30,275 bases of DNA, taken from contig NZ_ONER01000010.1 in assembly GCF_900316895.1 (NCBI RefSeq), positions 1 to 30,275 of the forward strand, given 5' to 3'. Position numbers and translations under genes: made by a program. This DNA is from an uncultured Methanobrevibacter sp. (lineage in GTDB: Archaea; Methanobacteriota; Methanobacteria; Methanobacteriales; Methanobacteriaceae). Positions within the stretch are counted from its first letter, which is position 1. Every line of letters starts with the position of its first letter. This document shows, in pieces, positions 7,868-15,916 of this stretch. A model generated the notes under the pieces. The model saw only the letters and a program-made list of their open reading frames with translations, was not told where the DNA came from and did not search any database.

Positions 7868-8629
7868 TTAATATTCTTTTTCGATTACCCAAGTCCACAT
7901 TTCATTGTTATGAGCTCTGATTTCTTCAAGACCAATGTCCGCCATGTAAGCAGCATCTTCAGCATTTTTACCTCTACCAATACCTGCTTTGAGTTTAATG
8001 CCTATTTCTTCATCTATTTCAATCATGATGTCTTCAATTTCCTGTTCGGACAGTCCATTACATGGAGACATGAAATTATCTCCACCGATGAAGAATAATA
8101 ATGCTCCTTTTTTAATCAGTTTGGTCATTAAATAGTGTTGAGCCTTGTTAACCATGAAACTGGTATCAAAAGCTGATTCTATATCTGTTAAAGTCTCTGT
8201 AACGCTGTTAATGTCAATATGAGCTGCTTGAACAAAACTGTCTTCCTCACTTACCAGACTATCAATAGCTAAAATTTCTTTTCTTTCACCTGATTGAGCA
8301 CTTCCTGCTTTTTGAAGTGCAATTGTTGCTAATTTTTGTGCTTCATGAGGAGTTTCAGCAGCACCGACACCCATACTTATGGTAATTGGGTATCTGTTTC
8401 TGATGGATCTTTGAATTCTTAAATGATCCTCTTCATCCAAACCATTTGAAACAGCAAGTAAATTATCAAATCTGGTAAAGAATACTAAACCTTTTTTGTT
8501 TCCAAAATGATTGTTTAAATCTGCAAATAAGCTCGCTTGAAGCATTTGTAAGTCGGATTCAGTTCTTGGTCTTGGAGTAACGGTCCAAGGCCCATAATTG
8601 TCAATTTGTATTAATGTCATCTGTATCAT
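7868..8629 (-). CDS. arfA: GTP cyclohydrolase III (archaeal)
   Basis: Converts GTP to 2-amino-5-formylamino-6-ribosylaminopyrimidinone 5'-phosphate, the archaeal entry to riboflavin and the F420 deazaflavin. The 253-aa sequence has the conserved start (IQIDNYGPWTVTP), FFTRFDNLLAVSNG near 50, RNRYPITISMGVG, and a second repeated half with FFIGGDNFMSPCNG, as expected for a tandem cyclase-like fold. I kept the ATG at 8629, which is behind AGAGGCGAT, over the ATG three codons later. It sits in the run with cofD/cofE, consistent with co-expression of F420 synthesis. Confidence 0.95.
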   Translation of the reverse strand: MIQMTLIQIDNYGPWTVTPRPRTESDLQMLQASLFADLNNHFGNKKGLVFFTRFDNLLAVSNGLDEEDHLRIQRSIRNRYPITISMGVGAAETPHEAQKLATIALQKAGSAQSGERKEILAIDSLVSEEDSFVQAAHIDINSVTETLTDIESAFDTSFMVNKAQHYLMTKLIKKGALLFFIGGDNFMSPCNGLSEQEIEDIMIEIDEEIGIKLKAGIGRGKNAEDAAYMADIGLEEIRAHNNEMWTWVIEKEY

Positions 8630-8649
8630 TTGATAATCGCCTCTTTCTA

Positions 8650-9555
8650 TTAAGGAATACTATCTACAATAATTTGAGCCAAACTTTTTTTGACATCTAA
8701 ACTATTCATTATAGTATTTGTAATTGTTACCTTATTAACTATTTGATTTAATTGTGATTTTAGATTATAATCCTTATCATCAATAACAATGTTGTCTAGG
8801 AAATCTTTGTATAGTGATGCAACACCTATTGCTGAAACATCAATATCCAAAGCATTCATGAACTTGCTGGCAGGCCCTGAAACAGCACCTGAACCAATAA
8901 TTGGTGAAACCGCAATAACATATGTATCTTTTAGGGCATCACGAACGCCTTCAAGAGACAATATTGGTAAAATTGAAGTGATTGGATTGGATGGTCCAAT
9001 AATTACTGCATCTGAATTTTTAATTGCATCCACAACACCATCTGATGGATTGACATTGGAAAATTTGAGGTCCAAGACCTCGGGTTCTGTTTGGTGCTTT
9101 ATCAAAAATTCATGGAACTCAAGCTCACCTATATCAGTGATGATTTTTATTTCAGAGTCCTCCTCACTCATAGGGATGATTCTGGATTCGATTCCCATAT
9201 TTTTAGCCTGGATTTCACATGCCTTTGCAAGGCCATACTTTTCCATCAATTGGGTTTTCTGTATCTTTGTTGCACGATCAATATCGCCAATCCTAAGCAA
9301 TTCAGGGCAACCCAACTCTTCAAGCCGGTCATGAGTTATGAAAGTATCGTCCTTAACGCCATACCAAAATTCATCATTTATCATGTCAGACATCGTATAC
9401 AATACGGTGTCAATGTCTGCTGAGACATAAACTCCTGAAAAATAATCATTTTCCAAAGTATTTACAACAATTGTCAAATCCTTCGCATCGACAATTTCCT
9501 TAAGACCTTGTAATAATTTTGGAGTACCGGTTCCTCCAGATAAAACAGTAATCAT
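8650..9555 (-). CDS. cofD: 2-phospho-L-lactate transferase
   Basis: Transfers the phospholactyl group from the guanylylated donor to 7,8-didemethyl-8-hydroxy-5-deazariboflavin (Fo), giving F420-0. The 301-aa protein starts with the CofD signature LSGGTGTPKLLQGL and contains NTLENDYFSGVYVSADIDTV (in two parts), TFITHDRLEELG, GPSNPITSI and SPIIGSGAVSGPA, all family landmarks. I chose the ATG at 9555, which places the signature at the N-terminus; four more codons are possible but would reach the cofE stop. It is the second F420 gene of the cluster, directly behind cofE. Confidence 0.95.
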   Translation of the reverse strand: MITVLSGGTGTPKLLQGLKEIVDAKDLTIVVNTLENDYFSGVYVSADIDTVLYTMSDMINDEFWYGVKDDTFITHDRLEELGCPELLRIGDIDRATKIQKTQLMEKYGLAKACEIQAKNMGIESRIIPMSEEDSEIKIITDIGELEFHEFLIKHQTEPEVLDLKFSNVNPSDGVVDAIKNSDAVIIGPSNPITSILPILSLEGVRDALKDTYVIAVSPIIGSGAVSGPASKFMNALDIDVSAIGVASLYKDFLDNIVIDDKDYNLKSQLNQIVNKVTITNTIMNSLDVKKSLAQIIVDSIP

Positions 9556-9566
9556 AATATCAACCA

Positions 9567-10337
9567 TTATCTAAATACATCTGCCTCTTTAGGCATTAAA
9601 ACAGGTTTAATATTTGAATCGGCATTTCTCAAAATGTCAAAACTGTCAAAACCACGTATAATAACCACCGGGAGACCTTCATCAGCCTGCCCCATTATAA
9701 GGGATGCCGCTGCAGACAGCTCGTCACAGGTCGCAATCTCAGTTGTTTCCAGTTCCCTTCCATACAAATCCTTTTCACCGACACGTTTCCAGATAGGTGA
9801 AATGCCGGAACAACCGATTGCAGTGCCTATTGCGCCAAATCTGAATGCCCTTCCCTGAGTATCAGTAATTATAACAGCAATTTCTTCACCGAATTCATCT
9901 TCCAAATATTCTCTAATTTCACGGGCAGACTTGTCCGCATCCTTTGGCATTGGAGTGGCAAGCCCATCGCCAACATTGGACTCGTCAATACCTGCATTGG
10001 CACAAACAAAACCCTGTTTTGTTTCTGTTATGATGAAATTTGGACCAATGCGGACAACTTCATTTGATTCATTTAAAATGGCTTCAACCAGCTTAGGATC
10101 TTTGCCTGAATCATTTGAAAGCCTGATTGCAAAATCAGAAGGTGTCAAGTCATCCAATTTGATGAAATTTTCTTCAGCCTTTGAAATCAAAGTCTCGGCA
10201 ATCAGAACAATATCTCCATGATTTAAACCGCAGCCCTGTTTTTCAATAGCATCTTTAATAATTTGAGAAATATCACTATTCCCATCAATAATGGGAATAT
10301 TCTCTAAACCAAACAATTCAATACTCATAATAATCAT
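9567..10337 (-). CDS. cofE: Coenzyme F420-0:L-glutamate ligase
   Basis: GTP-dependent ligase that adds the glutamate tail to F420-0 (F420-1, F420-2). The 256-aa protein fits the family length and shows GDIVLIAETLISKAE near 40, TKQGFVCANAGIDESNV around 105-121, ITDTQGRAFRFGAIGTAIG (metal-binding core) and a C-terminal region with CDELSAAASLIMGQ. An alternative ATG three codons in (10328) is equally plausible; neither has a strong ribosome site. It is followed immediately by cofD. The upstream boundary with purO carries an oligo-T run, so some transcripts may start or end here. Confidence 0.95.
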   Translation of the reverse strand: MIIMSIELFGLENIPIIDGNSDISQIIKDAIEKQGCGLNHGDIVLIAETLISKAEENFIKLDDLTPSDFAIRLSNDSGKDPKLVEAILNESNEVVRIGPNFIITETKQGFVCANAGIDESNVGDGLATPMPKDADKSAREIREYLEDEFGEEIAVIITDTQGRAFRFGAIGTAIGCSGISPIWKRVGEKDLYGRELETTEIATCDELSAAASLIMGQADEGLPVVIIRGFDSFDILRNADSNIKPVLMPKEADVFR

Positions 10338-10361
10338 CTAAAAACTTAAAAAAAAGAAAAA
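10338..10361 (-). terminator. Oligo-T run between purO and cofE
   Basis: Immediately after the purO stop, the minus strand reads TTTTTCTTTTTTTTAAGTTTTT. Archaeal RNA polymerase can terminate at such U-tracts without a hairpin, so partial termination inside the operon is possible. cofE begins at the end of this run. Confidence 0.4.
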
Positions 10362-10988
10362 TTATGGAACATAGACTGCAGTAGTCCATTTTCCATCAAA
10401 AACAGCCGCACTTGATGTGACCGGCTTTTCATAATTTGCAAAAGTACCTTCGTCAAAGATATATTTTGCAGCCTCTTCAGAAGTTTTGGCTTCAAAATCA
10501 ACCTTATCAGGCACTTGACTGCCGTATGTTGAAATAAAAGCAGCTTCTCCATATGGCACCTGTTCAACCAATATCTTGTTATCGTTAACAATTCCAATGT
10601 AACACTCATATTCATCTTCATTATCAGTTGCAGTTACAGCAGCGGCAATCCTTGGAGTGTTGTAATCATCCTTTTCATAATCCATAGTAAGTAATGAATA
10701 TGCCATTGCGTCTCTGATATTCATTCCTACACGAATCTTATCTGCTATAACATCTGTCTGAGAACCATTTGATACAACTGCAACATCATTTGCAAAACAG
10801 ATACAATTGTAAGAAATATAAGTGCTCTTGTAAATATCTTTTTCAAAACCTTCCTTTGGAACAACAGCCACATGGTCATCAAATTTGTAGCAATCCCTGT
10901 TCGGGAATGACCTGCTTGATACCCTATAGGCTACAAAAGGTTTACCTTCAGTATTCATTCCTGTTGATAAAATTCTACCAGTATACAT
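10362..10988 (-). CDS. purO: Archaeal IMP cyclohydrolase
   Basis: Closes the purine ring by converting FAICAR to IMP, replacing the bacterial PurH cyclohydrolase domain. The 208-aa protein begins MYTGRILSTGMNTEGKPFVAYRVSSRSFPNR (shown here as its leading landmark in parts: MYTGRILSTG, then YRVSSRSFPNR), which is characteristic of PurO, and continues with SYNCICFANDVAVVSNGSQTD-type residues around 80-100. It follows exbD by 11 bp and precedes cofE. The IMP-to-GTP branch feeds ArfA downstream, so the neighbours make sense together. Confidence 0.95.
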   Translation of the reverse strand: MYTGRILSTGMNTEGKPFVAYRVSSRSFPNRDCYKFDDHVAVVPKEGFEKDIYKSTYISYNCICFANDVAVVSNGSQTDVIADKIRVGMNIRDAMAYSLLTMDYEKDDYNTPRIAAAVTATDNEDEYECYIGIVNDNKILVEQVPYGEAAFISTYGSQVPDKVDFEAKTSEEAAKYIFDEGTFANYEKPVTSSAAVFDGKWTTAVYVP

Positions 10989-10999
10989 TTCATATCTCC

Positions 11000-11416
11000 T
11001 TAATTAACTTCAGGACGTTGTACAGCCACCTCAGGAGGCACACCCGGTGGAGTTTCTATAACGATTTCACCAGGTTTAATGGTAACTTGTCCTTGATCAA
11101 TAACATTAGCTTGAACACCCACGGCGCTGCCCGATATCGCATCGGATCTGTCTTGACCGTTTACAGTAACCTTATGCAGATTGGCTACTGGCATAACATA
11201 GTATTCCTGGTCCCCAGAAACATCAGTTACATTAGGTTTTCCTCCGGAATCTTTAACATCATCCGCAGCATCCGTTTGAACATCAGTAGCTGAAAAATTA
11301 CTTGTAACAACTAAGAAAATCATGATAGTGAAAAGAATATCAATGAAAGGAACCAAATTGATACGTGGTTGTTGATCTAAAAATTTCTTTTTATGCTTTT
11401 TTACATCAATTGCCAT
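11000..11416 (-). CDS. ExbD/TolR-family biopolymer transport protein
   Basis: Partner of an ExbB/TolQ-type proton channel, 138 aa. A short basic cytoplasmic N-terminus (about 1-18) leads into a single membrane helix containing INLVPFIDILF; D26 corresponds to the proton-carrying aspartate of ExbD/TolR. An extracellular domain of about 95 residues follows, ending in a proline-rich tail (PPGVPPEV). It lies 9 bp after the exbB-like gene. Archaea lack an outer membrane and TonB, so what the proton flow energises here is unknown. Family call firm. Confidence 0.88.
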   Translation of the reverse strand: MAIDVKKHKKKFLDQQPRINLVPFIDILFTIMIFLVVTSNFSATDVQTDAADDVKDSGGKPNVTDVSGDQEYYVMPVANLHKVTVNGQDRSDAISGSAVGVQANVIDQGQVTIKPGEIVIETPPGVPPEVAVQRPEVN

Positions 11417-11425
11417 TCAATCACC

Positions 11426-12265
11426 TTATTGTCTTAGTTTACTTTCAGTAATCTCAGCATTAACATTACACTTTTCTAAAATAATATTTGCAATACTTTT
11501 ATCTAACATACTTGGTTTAAAAGAAACTTTAATATTAGCATAAGGATCAGAGATTAGTCTAGTGTTCACAACACCGTCAGCTTCCTGAAGAGCTTCAAGT
11601 GCACATTCAACATTAGAATCCACTCTAATTTTTACAACAGCATATCCCCAATTGGTCATTTTTGTAGCAAGTTCGATTTTATCCATTTCAGATTCAATAA
11701 GACCTTGGATATAAGTATATACAGGCAATAGAACAATAGCCACTAAAAGCCCCATGATAGTAGTTGTCAAAGCAACATAGATACCTTCTGCCATTGCAGC
11801 GGAATCAGGATGAACCCCTAATGATTTGAAAGTCATCCAGATACCAATAACAGTACCGATTAAACCTAAAAATGGAGCAAGCTCAATAATAGTTTTAATA
11901 GTGCTTAAACCTTTGGTCATCTTAGCAACTTCAACGATGAAAATTTGTTCCATACTCTCTTCAACTTCAGTCTTGTTTTTATAACCAATCTTTAAAGTTT
12001 CAGAAATAATTCTAGAAATAGGATTTTTAAAACCATTTATCTGTTTTAAGGCCTCTACAGCACCGCCCCTTTCCATTGATGCGGTAACAACGCCGAATAT
12101 TTCGGTTGTATCGACCTTACTAATTCTTCTAAGATATGCAATTTTTCTAAATGCAATAATCAGACCATAAATACCAATGAAAAGAATTATGTAAGTAATA
12201 ATTCCCCCCTGAGTAAAAATGTCTACTATTCCATCAACAAATGGCATAATATACTCAATAATCAT
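11426..12265 (-). CDS. MotA/TolQ/ExbB-family proton channel with extra C-terminal domain
   Basis: 279 aa with three hydrophobic segments (about 20-40, 128-148, 163-185). The core APFLGLIGTVIGIWMTF and the ALTTTIMGLLVAI stretch are the pore-lining signature of ExbB/TolQ. Unlike typical ExbB, the protein continues for about 70 residues after the last helix (207-279: VVKIRVDS..., IKVSFKPSM..., CNVNAEI), with alternating strand/helix character resembling a small ferredoxin-like domain. It is first in a run of minus-strand genes. The TATA-like CTTATAAAC upstream supports a promoter here. Confidence 0.88.
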   Translation of the reverse strand: MIIEYIMPFVDGIVDIFTQGGIITYIILFIGIYGLIIAFRKIAYLRRISKVDTTEIFGVVTASMERGGAVEALKQINGFKNPISRIISETLKIGYKNKTEVEESMEQIFIVEVAKMTKGLSTIKTIIELAPFLGLIGTVIGIWMTFKSLGVHPDSAAMAEGIYVALTTTIMGLLVAIVLLPVYTYIQGLIESEMDKIELATKMTNWGYAVVKIRVDSNVECALEALQEADGVVNTRLISDPYANIKVSFKPSMLDKSIANIILEKCNVNAEITESKLRQ

Positions 12266-12295
12266 TTTTATCCCTAATATATTATATTGAAAATT

Positions 12296-12304
12296 GTTTA
12301 TAAG
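12296..12304 (-). promoter_or_regulatory. TATA box for exbB-led operon
   Basis: CTTATAAAC on the minus strand lies about 30 nt before the exbB-like start, in the 90-bp gap after rnhB. This spacing would give a very short leader. Confidence 0.45.
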
Positions 12305-12355
12305 AATATTATATTAATTCATGTACTTAAATATTATTTAAAAAAAGAGGGAATA

Positions 12356-12970
12356 TTATTTCATTTTAGCTACTGTATTCCAAGACCTTCTAACAAAATC
12401 CGGCATTTCATCATAAGTGTAATTGGTCAGGAATTTTTTAGTGGTAGGGTCAGATGGATAGCCTGAACCAATTCCTCCAGACTTGATGAACTCCTTGTTT
12501 ATTTCAGCAATTTGAGCATCCCTTTCAGCTTTTGCTATAATTGATGCAGCGCCGACCTGAATATAAGTGTCATCAGCCTTATGCTCTGCAATCACATCAA
12601 AACCTGTGTCTTTTTTAAGATTTTCCTGAAATCTTTCAGCCTTTACATCAACAGCATCAACAATGGCCTTTTCCGGCTTTAATCTTAAAATCAATTCTTC
12701 CATTGCATTTTTTTCAATTTCATTAAGGTTAATTCCATCGGCTCGCATTTCATCAATTTCACGAGCGGAAATAATGACCATGTCATATTCAAACATTTTC
12801 TTCAATTTACGAGACAGTATTGTACGGCGATTTGCAGTTAACCTTTTGGAGTCCTTAACGCCCATTCTTCCAAGGACTTTTTCCATCTTTTCAGGAACAA
12901 CTACTCCTGCAATCACCATAGGTCCTAAAACAGACCCTCTTCCAGCTTCATCAATGCCTAAAATATCCAT
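12356..12970 (-). CDS. rnhB: Ribonuclease HII
   Basis: Removes RNA from RNA-DNA hybrids, as in Okazaki primers and misincorporated ribonucleotides. The 204-aa protein opens with GIDEAGRGSVLGPM (catalytic D7, E8) and carries KDSKRLT, VDAVD and EHKADDTYIQVGAASIIAK (further acidic residues), ending in the archaeal-type YPSDPTTKKFL. I chose the ATG at 12970; a TTG three codons upstream is possible. No ribosome site is visible, so translation may be leaderless. A terminator-like hairpin separates it from mreB. Confidence 0.95.
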   Translation of the reverse strand: MDILGIDEAGRGSVLGPMVIAGVVVPEKMEKVLGRMGVKDSKRLTANRRTILSRKLKKMFEYDMVIISAREIDEMRADGINLNEIEKNAMEELILRLKPEKAIVDAVDVKAERFQENLKKDTGFDVIAEHKADDTYIQVGAASIIAKAERDAQIAEINKEFIKSGGIGSGYPSDPTTKKFLTNYTYDEMPDFVRRSWNTVAKMK

Positions 12971-12979
12971 AAAAATCAA

Positions 12980-13027
12980 AAAAACATTAAATAAAAAAAA
13001 GAAATGAAATAAAATAAATTTATTTCA
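12980..13027 (-). terminator. Terminator after mreB
   Basis: Hairpin arms TGAAATAAA (13005-13013) and TTTATTTCA (13019-13027) enclose a 5-nt loop and contain the mreB stop codon. On the minus strand they are followed by T-runs (CTTTTTTTTATTT, then TTTTTTT). Confidence 0.55.
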
Positions 13028-14093
13028 TAGCCCTGAGACGAACTTCAGGTTCTAAAGCAAGAGGCTCAGCAGCAACAATTGCAGTACCTTTTGCCACAAC
13101 AGTCATCGGATCTTCAGAAATTTCTATTGGGATTCCGATTTCGTCGAAAATTCTGTTTTTAATTCCACGAAGTCTTGAACTTCCACCAACAGCAACAGCG
13201 TTATTGTAAACGCCCATCATCAATTCTGGAGATAATCTTTCTAAAATAACGTTTAATCCGTCCACTATTTTTTGCATATATGGTTCAACTGCATCTGCAA
13301 CGAGCATTGAATCAATTACAACTTTTTTAGGCCTATTAGTTTCAAGGGATTTACCGATTACTTCAACACTTAAGTTTTCAAGTTGTTCGGAACAATGTAC
13401 CATACCAACTTCAATTTTTGCAGCTTCTGCATCATGAATACCAATTGCTACATCGTATCTTTCTGCTACAAGTTCAACTATTTTAGTATCAATGTCATCT
13501 CCACCACATCTAACGGTTTCAATATCATTAATACCACCAAGGGAAATGATTACAATATCAGTTGAACCAGCACCAATATCTACAACCATAGTGCCGTTAG
13601 GTTCTGCAATAGGCAGACCTGCACCAATAGCAGCAGCCAATCCTTCACTAATTACTAAAATATTTTGAGCGCCTGCTTTTCTTCCAATTTCTTCAGCAGC
13701 ATTTTTTTCCACTTCAGAAGCATCACCAGGAATACCAATGACGATTCTACCTACAGTTTCACCCTCATTAATACCGATTTGCATTGCTTTAATAAGTAAT
13801 GCCTGTGCTTGTACAACGTTTTCTATAACTCCTTTTTTCAAAGGTCTTACTGCAAGAATATCTTCAGGAGTCCTGCCGAGCATTTTTTTAGCTTCTTCAC
13901 CAACAGCCAATACTTCTGACGGATCGTCTTTTTTAACTGCTACAACAGATGGAATTTGGTATAAATCAAATTTATCACCTGAAGGCTTTGCAATTACAGT
14001 GTTTAAAGTTCCTAAATCAATTCCTAAACTGTTACTAATGACTTTAGTATCTTCAGTTTGTGGTTCTTCCTCTTCATTTCCAAAAATATTCAT
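13020..14093 (-). CDS. mreB: MreB-like actin homologue
   Basis: Actin-fold cytoskeletal ATPase, 357 aa. It has phosphate-1 motif GIDLGTLNTVIAK (about 24-36), phosphate-2 motif VVDIGAGSTDIVII (about 170-183) and the adenosine motif VAVGGSSRLRGIKNRI near 300. MreB-like proteins occur in pseudomurein-walled methanogens, where a role in shaping wall synthesis is presumed. The first 20 residues are an acidic, probably disordered extension (NEEEEPQTED) before the actin core. The ATG overlaps the stop of the upstream gene by 4 nt (ATGA), indicating translational coupling. A DnaK-type role is less likely, as the Hsp70 substrate-binding domain is absent. Confidence 0.85.
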   Translation of the reverse strand: MNIFGNEEEEPQTEDTKVISNSLGIDLGTLNTVIAKPSGDKFDLYQIPSVVAVKKDDPSEVLAVGEEAKKMLGRTPEDILAVRPLKKGVIENVVQAQALLIKAMQIGINEGETVGRIVIGIPGDASEVEKNAAEEIGRKAGAQNILVISEGLAAAIGAGLPIAEPNGTMVVDIGAGSTDIVIISLGGINDIETVRCGGDDIDTKIVELVAERYDVAIGIHDAEAAKIEVGMVHCSEQLENLSVEVIGKSLETNRPKKVVIDSMLVADAVEPYMQKIVDGLNVILERLSPELMMGVYNNAVAVGGSSRLRGIKNRIFDEIGIPIEISEDPMTVVAKGTAIVAAEPLALEPEVRLRAMK

Positions 14094-14734
14094 GATAAAT
14101 CCTCCGTTACAATGTCTCTAAAATCGATAACGAAAACCTTATTAGATGTAGCTATACTTTGAACTTTATTAACTGCCTCCTTTTTTTCAACAGACATTAG
14201 CACTGTTGATAAAACAACTTCATTAGCATTATAAAATGGTTTGAAGAGAGATTTAATAAAGTTTGGCAATTTAACTTCGTTACTTATATCAATATCTATA
14301 AATCCAGTAGTTTGAGATTCCTGCAAGATTGCAAAGGATATCCTTGATTTTTCGATGATGGACACAATGTTTCTGATTACATCATCGGGAGCCACCAATA
14401 CCATTAGGTTAGGCTCATTCAACAGATGTGTTTTGGAAACCTGGACATATGCTCCACCATGCTTTTGGGTTTCTTCCTTAAATTCCTTCAATTTAAGCGA
14501 ATTACCATGAAACATGATAAAATCAAATTTTTTGTCCACCTTGCCATCAGTTAATATAACGTGCTCTCGGAAAAGTATCTTAATTTGATGGTTGGATGCA
14601 ATAGCTTTATAGGCCATATTATCAACCAAATCAACATTTCCTGCAACAATACCCCAAGATTTATCGATTTCATAGGTTTCACTTGATGTAGCCATTGCAG
14701 CTTGTCTGAGCATGCGTATATTATCTTCTATCAT
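14090..14734 (-). CDS. Uncharacterised protein coupled to mreB
   Basis: I do not recognise this 214-aa protein. It has no signal peptide, membrane segment or cysteine-rich motif and looks cytoplasmic and mixed alpha/beta. Hydrophobic strand-like stretches (FDFIMFHGNS, NLMVLVAPDD, FAILQESQTTGFIDIDI, VVLSTVLMSV, KVFVIDFRDIV) alternate with helices. The 4-nt overlap with mreB (ATGA) indicates translational coupling, so an accessory or regulatory role for the MreB filament is a reasonable guess. Only weak ribosome-site similarity (GCGAG) precedes the ATG. Confidence 0.8.
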   Translation of the reverse strand: MIEDNIRMLRQAAMATSSETYEIDKSWGIVAGNVDLVDNMAYKAIASNHQIKILFREHVILTDGKVDKKFDFIMFHGNSLKLKEFKEETQKHGGAYVQVSKTHLLNEPNLMVLVAPDDVIRNIVSIIEKSRISFAILQESQTTGFIDIDISNEVKLPNFIKSLFKPFYNANEVVLSTVLMSVEKKEAVNKVQSIATSNKVFVIDFRDIVTEDLS

Positions 14735-15158
14735 TTAACTACTCGCAATATATTAATATAAGTTAGTCATTTAAACAAACAAGAAATATTATTTAGAAAT
14801 ACTAAATTTAAGGAAGAAAATTCCCAATTCAATTCCTAAATAAAGAAATTTATTGATGTTTATAAAGTCTAACAATTAATATTTATTAAAAACATTATTA
14901 TATATATTTTATCTTTTATTGGACTTTTTTTAAAAAAAATTGGAAAAAACTTTATTTTAACCCATTAGAACAATAACAATAACATCTCACCAAAATAACT
15001 ATATAACAATAAGTAAATAATTATAAATAAGAACAATTTTTAAAATTGGGTAAAACTAACATATCTACATTAATAAATACGGATATGAGTAAAAATTACA
15101 CGGATTAGAAGGTAACATTAATAAGAAATGAAGTAGAGAGTAATACTGGAGTTGAATT
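14735..15158. other. AT-rich divergent intergenic region (424 bp)
   Basis: No credible gene or structured RNA is seen. The region has several TATA-like elements (TATATATATTTTA near 14898, CTATATAAC near 14998, ATTATAAATA near 15019) and a T7-A8 tract near 14925-14940. The GGAGTTGA ribosome site for the phosphatidyltransferase is at about 15148-15155. The long spacing between the TATA-like elements and that start allows a 5' leader of roughly 100 nt. Confidence 0.5.
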
Positions 15159-15854
15159 ATGAGCGGCATGAACACAGAGATGAAAAGTTTTATAGCAATT
15201 TCCGACATCATATCCCTATTGAATATGAGTTCAGGATTCCTATCCGTCATTAGTTCAATCAATCATGATTTTGAGCTAGCTGCAATCCTCATGATTATTG
15301 CAATCATATTTGACTCCTCAGATGGTTGGGTAGCACGCAAAACAAATAGACAGGACGATTTAGGCTTTGGGAAAAATATCGATTCTTTATCCGATATCGT
15401 TTCATTCGGAGTAGCTCCTGCAACATTTATTTACAGTTGCATTAACACCACCCCAGGCATATTTCAGGCAATAGTAATTATCATTAGCTTATTAATTGTT
15501 ATTTGTGGAGTTTTAAGATTGACCAGATATAATGTAATTGCCGATAAACTGAATACATCCGATTTCATTGGCTTTCCGATTCCGGGAATATCATTTGTGT
15601 TGGCAACATTTTATCTTAGTGGATTATTCAACCCATATGTTGCATTAATACTAAGCGTCATTATTTCATTGCTCATGATAAGCAATATCACATATCCAAA
15701 ATTCGACAACATCCCAGTAATTGCAATATCCGCAGTACTGATACTGATTTTGATTCTTCCAGTTAACATCATAATTTTCAATATCAATATACCTGCACTA
15801 ATATTACTATTATTCTGTCTTTACTACCTAATAATTAATTTAATTAAAGGATAA
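15159..15854 (+). CDS. CDP-alcohol phosphatidyltransferase (archaetidylserine synthase-like)
   Basis: Integral membrane enzyme of 231 aa that probably joins an alcohol such as serine to a CDP-activated archaeol. The complete catalytic signature of the family, D-x2-DG-x2-AR-x(n)-G-x3-D-x3-D, is visible as DSSDGWVAR followed by GKNIDSLSD (about residues 53-77). About six hydrophobic segments follow. N-terminal residues ISDIISLLNMSSGFLSV are typical of the PssA-type branch, which supports serine as the substrate over inositol or glycerol, but this is inference. The ATG at 15159 follows GGAGTTGA. It may be co-transcribed with the next gene, 62 bp on. Confidence 0.85.
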   Translation: MSGMNTEMKSFIAISDIISLLNMSSGFLSVISSINHDFELAAILMIIAIIFDSSDGWVARKTNRQDDLGFGKNIDSLSDIVSFGVAPATFIYSCINTTPGIFQAIVIIISLLIVICGVLRLTRYNVIADKLNTSDFIGFPIPGISFVLATFYLSGLFNPYVALILSVIISLLMISNITYPKFDNIPVIAISAVLILILILPVNIIIFNINIPALILLLFCLYYLIINLIKG

Positions 15855-15916
15855 GGAATATTACTCCTAGTTAATTAAGTTAACCATCCATATAATTGAA
15901 TTTAGGAGTATTGAAA

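Noticed and set aside
10346..10621. Open frame of 91 codons overlapping purO on the same strand
   Set aside because: It lies in an alternative frame wholly over a clear PurO coding region and has biased, low-quality composition.
12330..12361. Direct repeat AATATTATTT near the rnhB 3' end
   Set aside because: Short, A/T only and expected by chance in this composition.
13020..14093. DnaK/Hsp70 or FtsA assignment for the actin-like gene
   Set aside because: There is no substrate-binding domain as in Hsp70 and no 1C domain as in FtsA; the length and motifs fit MreB.
14735..15158. Small RNA gene or riboswitch in the long AT-rich gap
   Set aside because: I found no stable stem, conserved RNA motif or GC-rich island, only A/T tracts and TATA-like elements.
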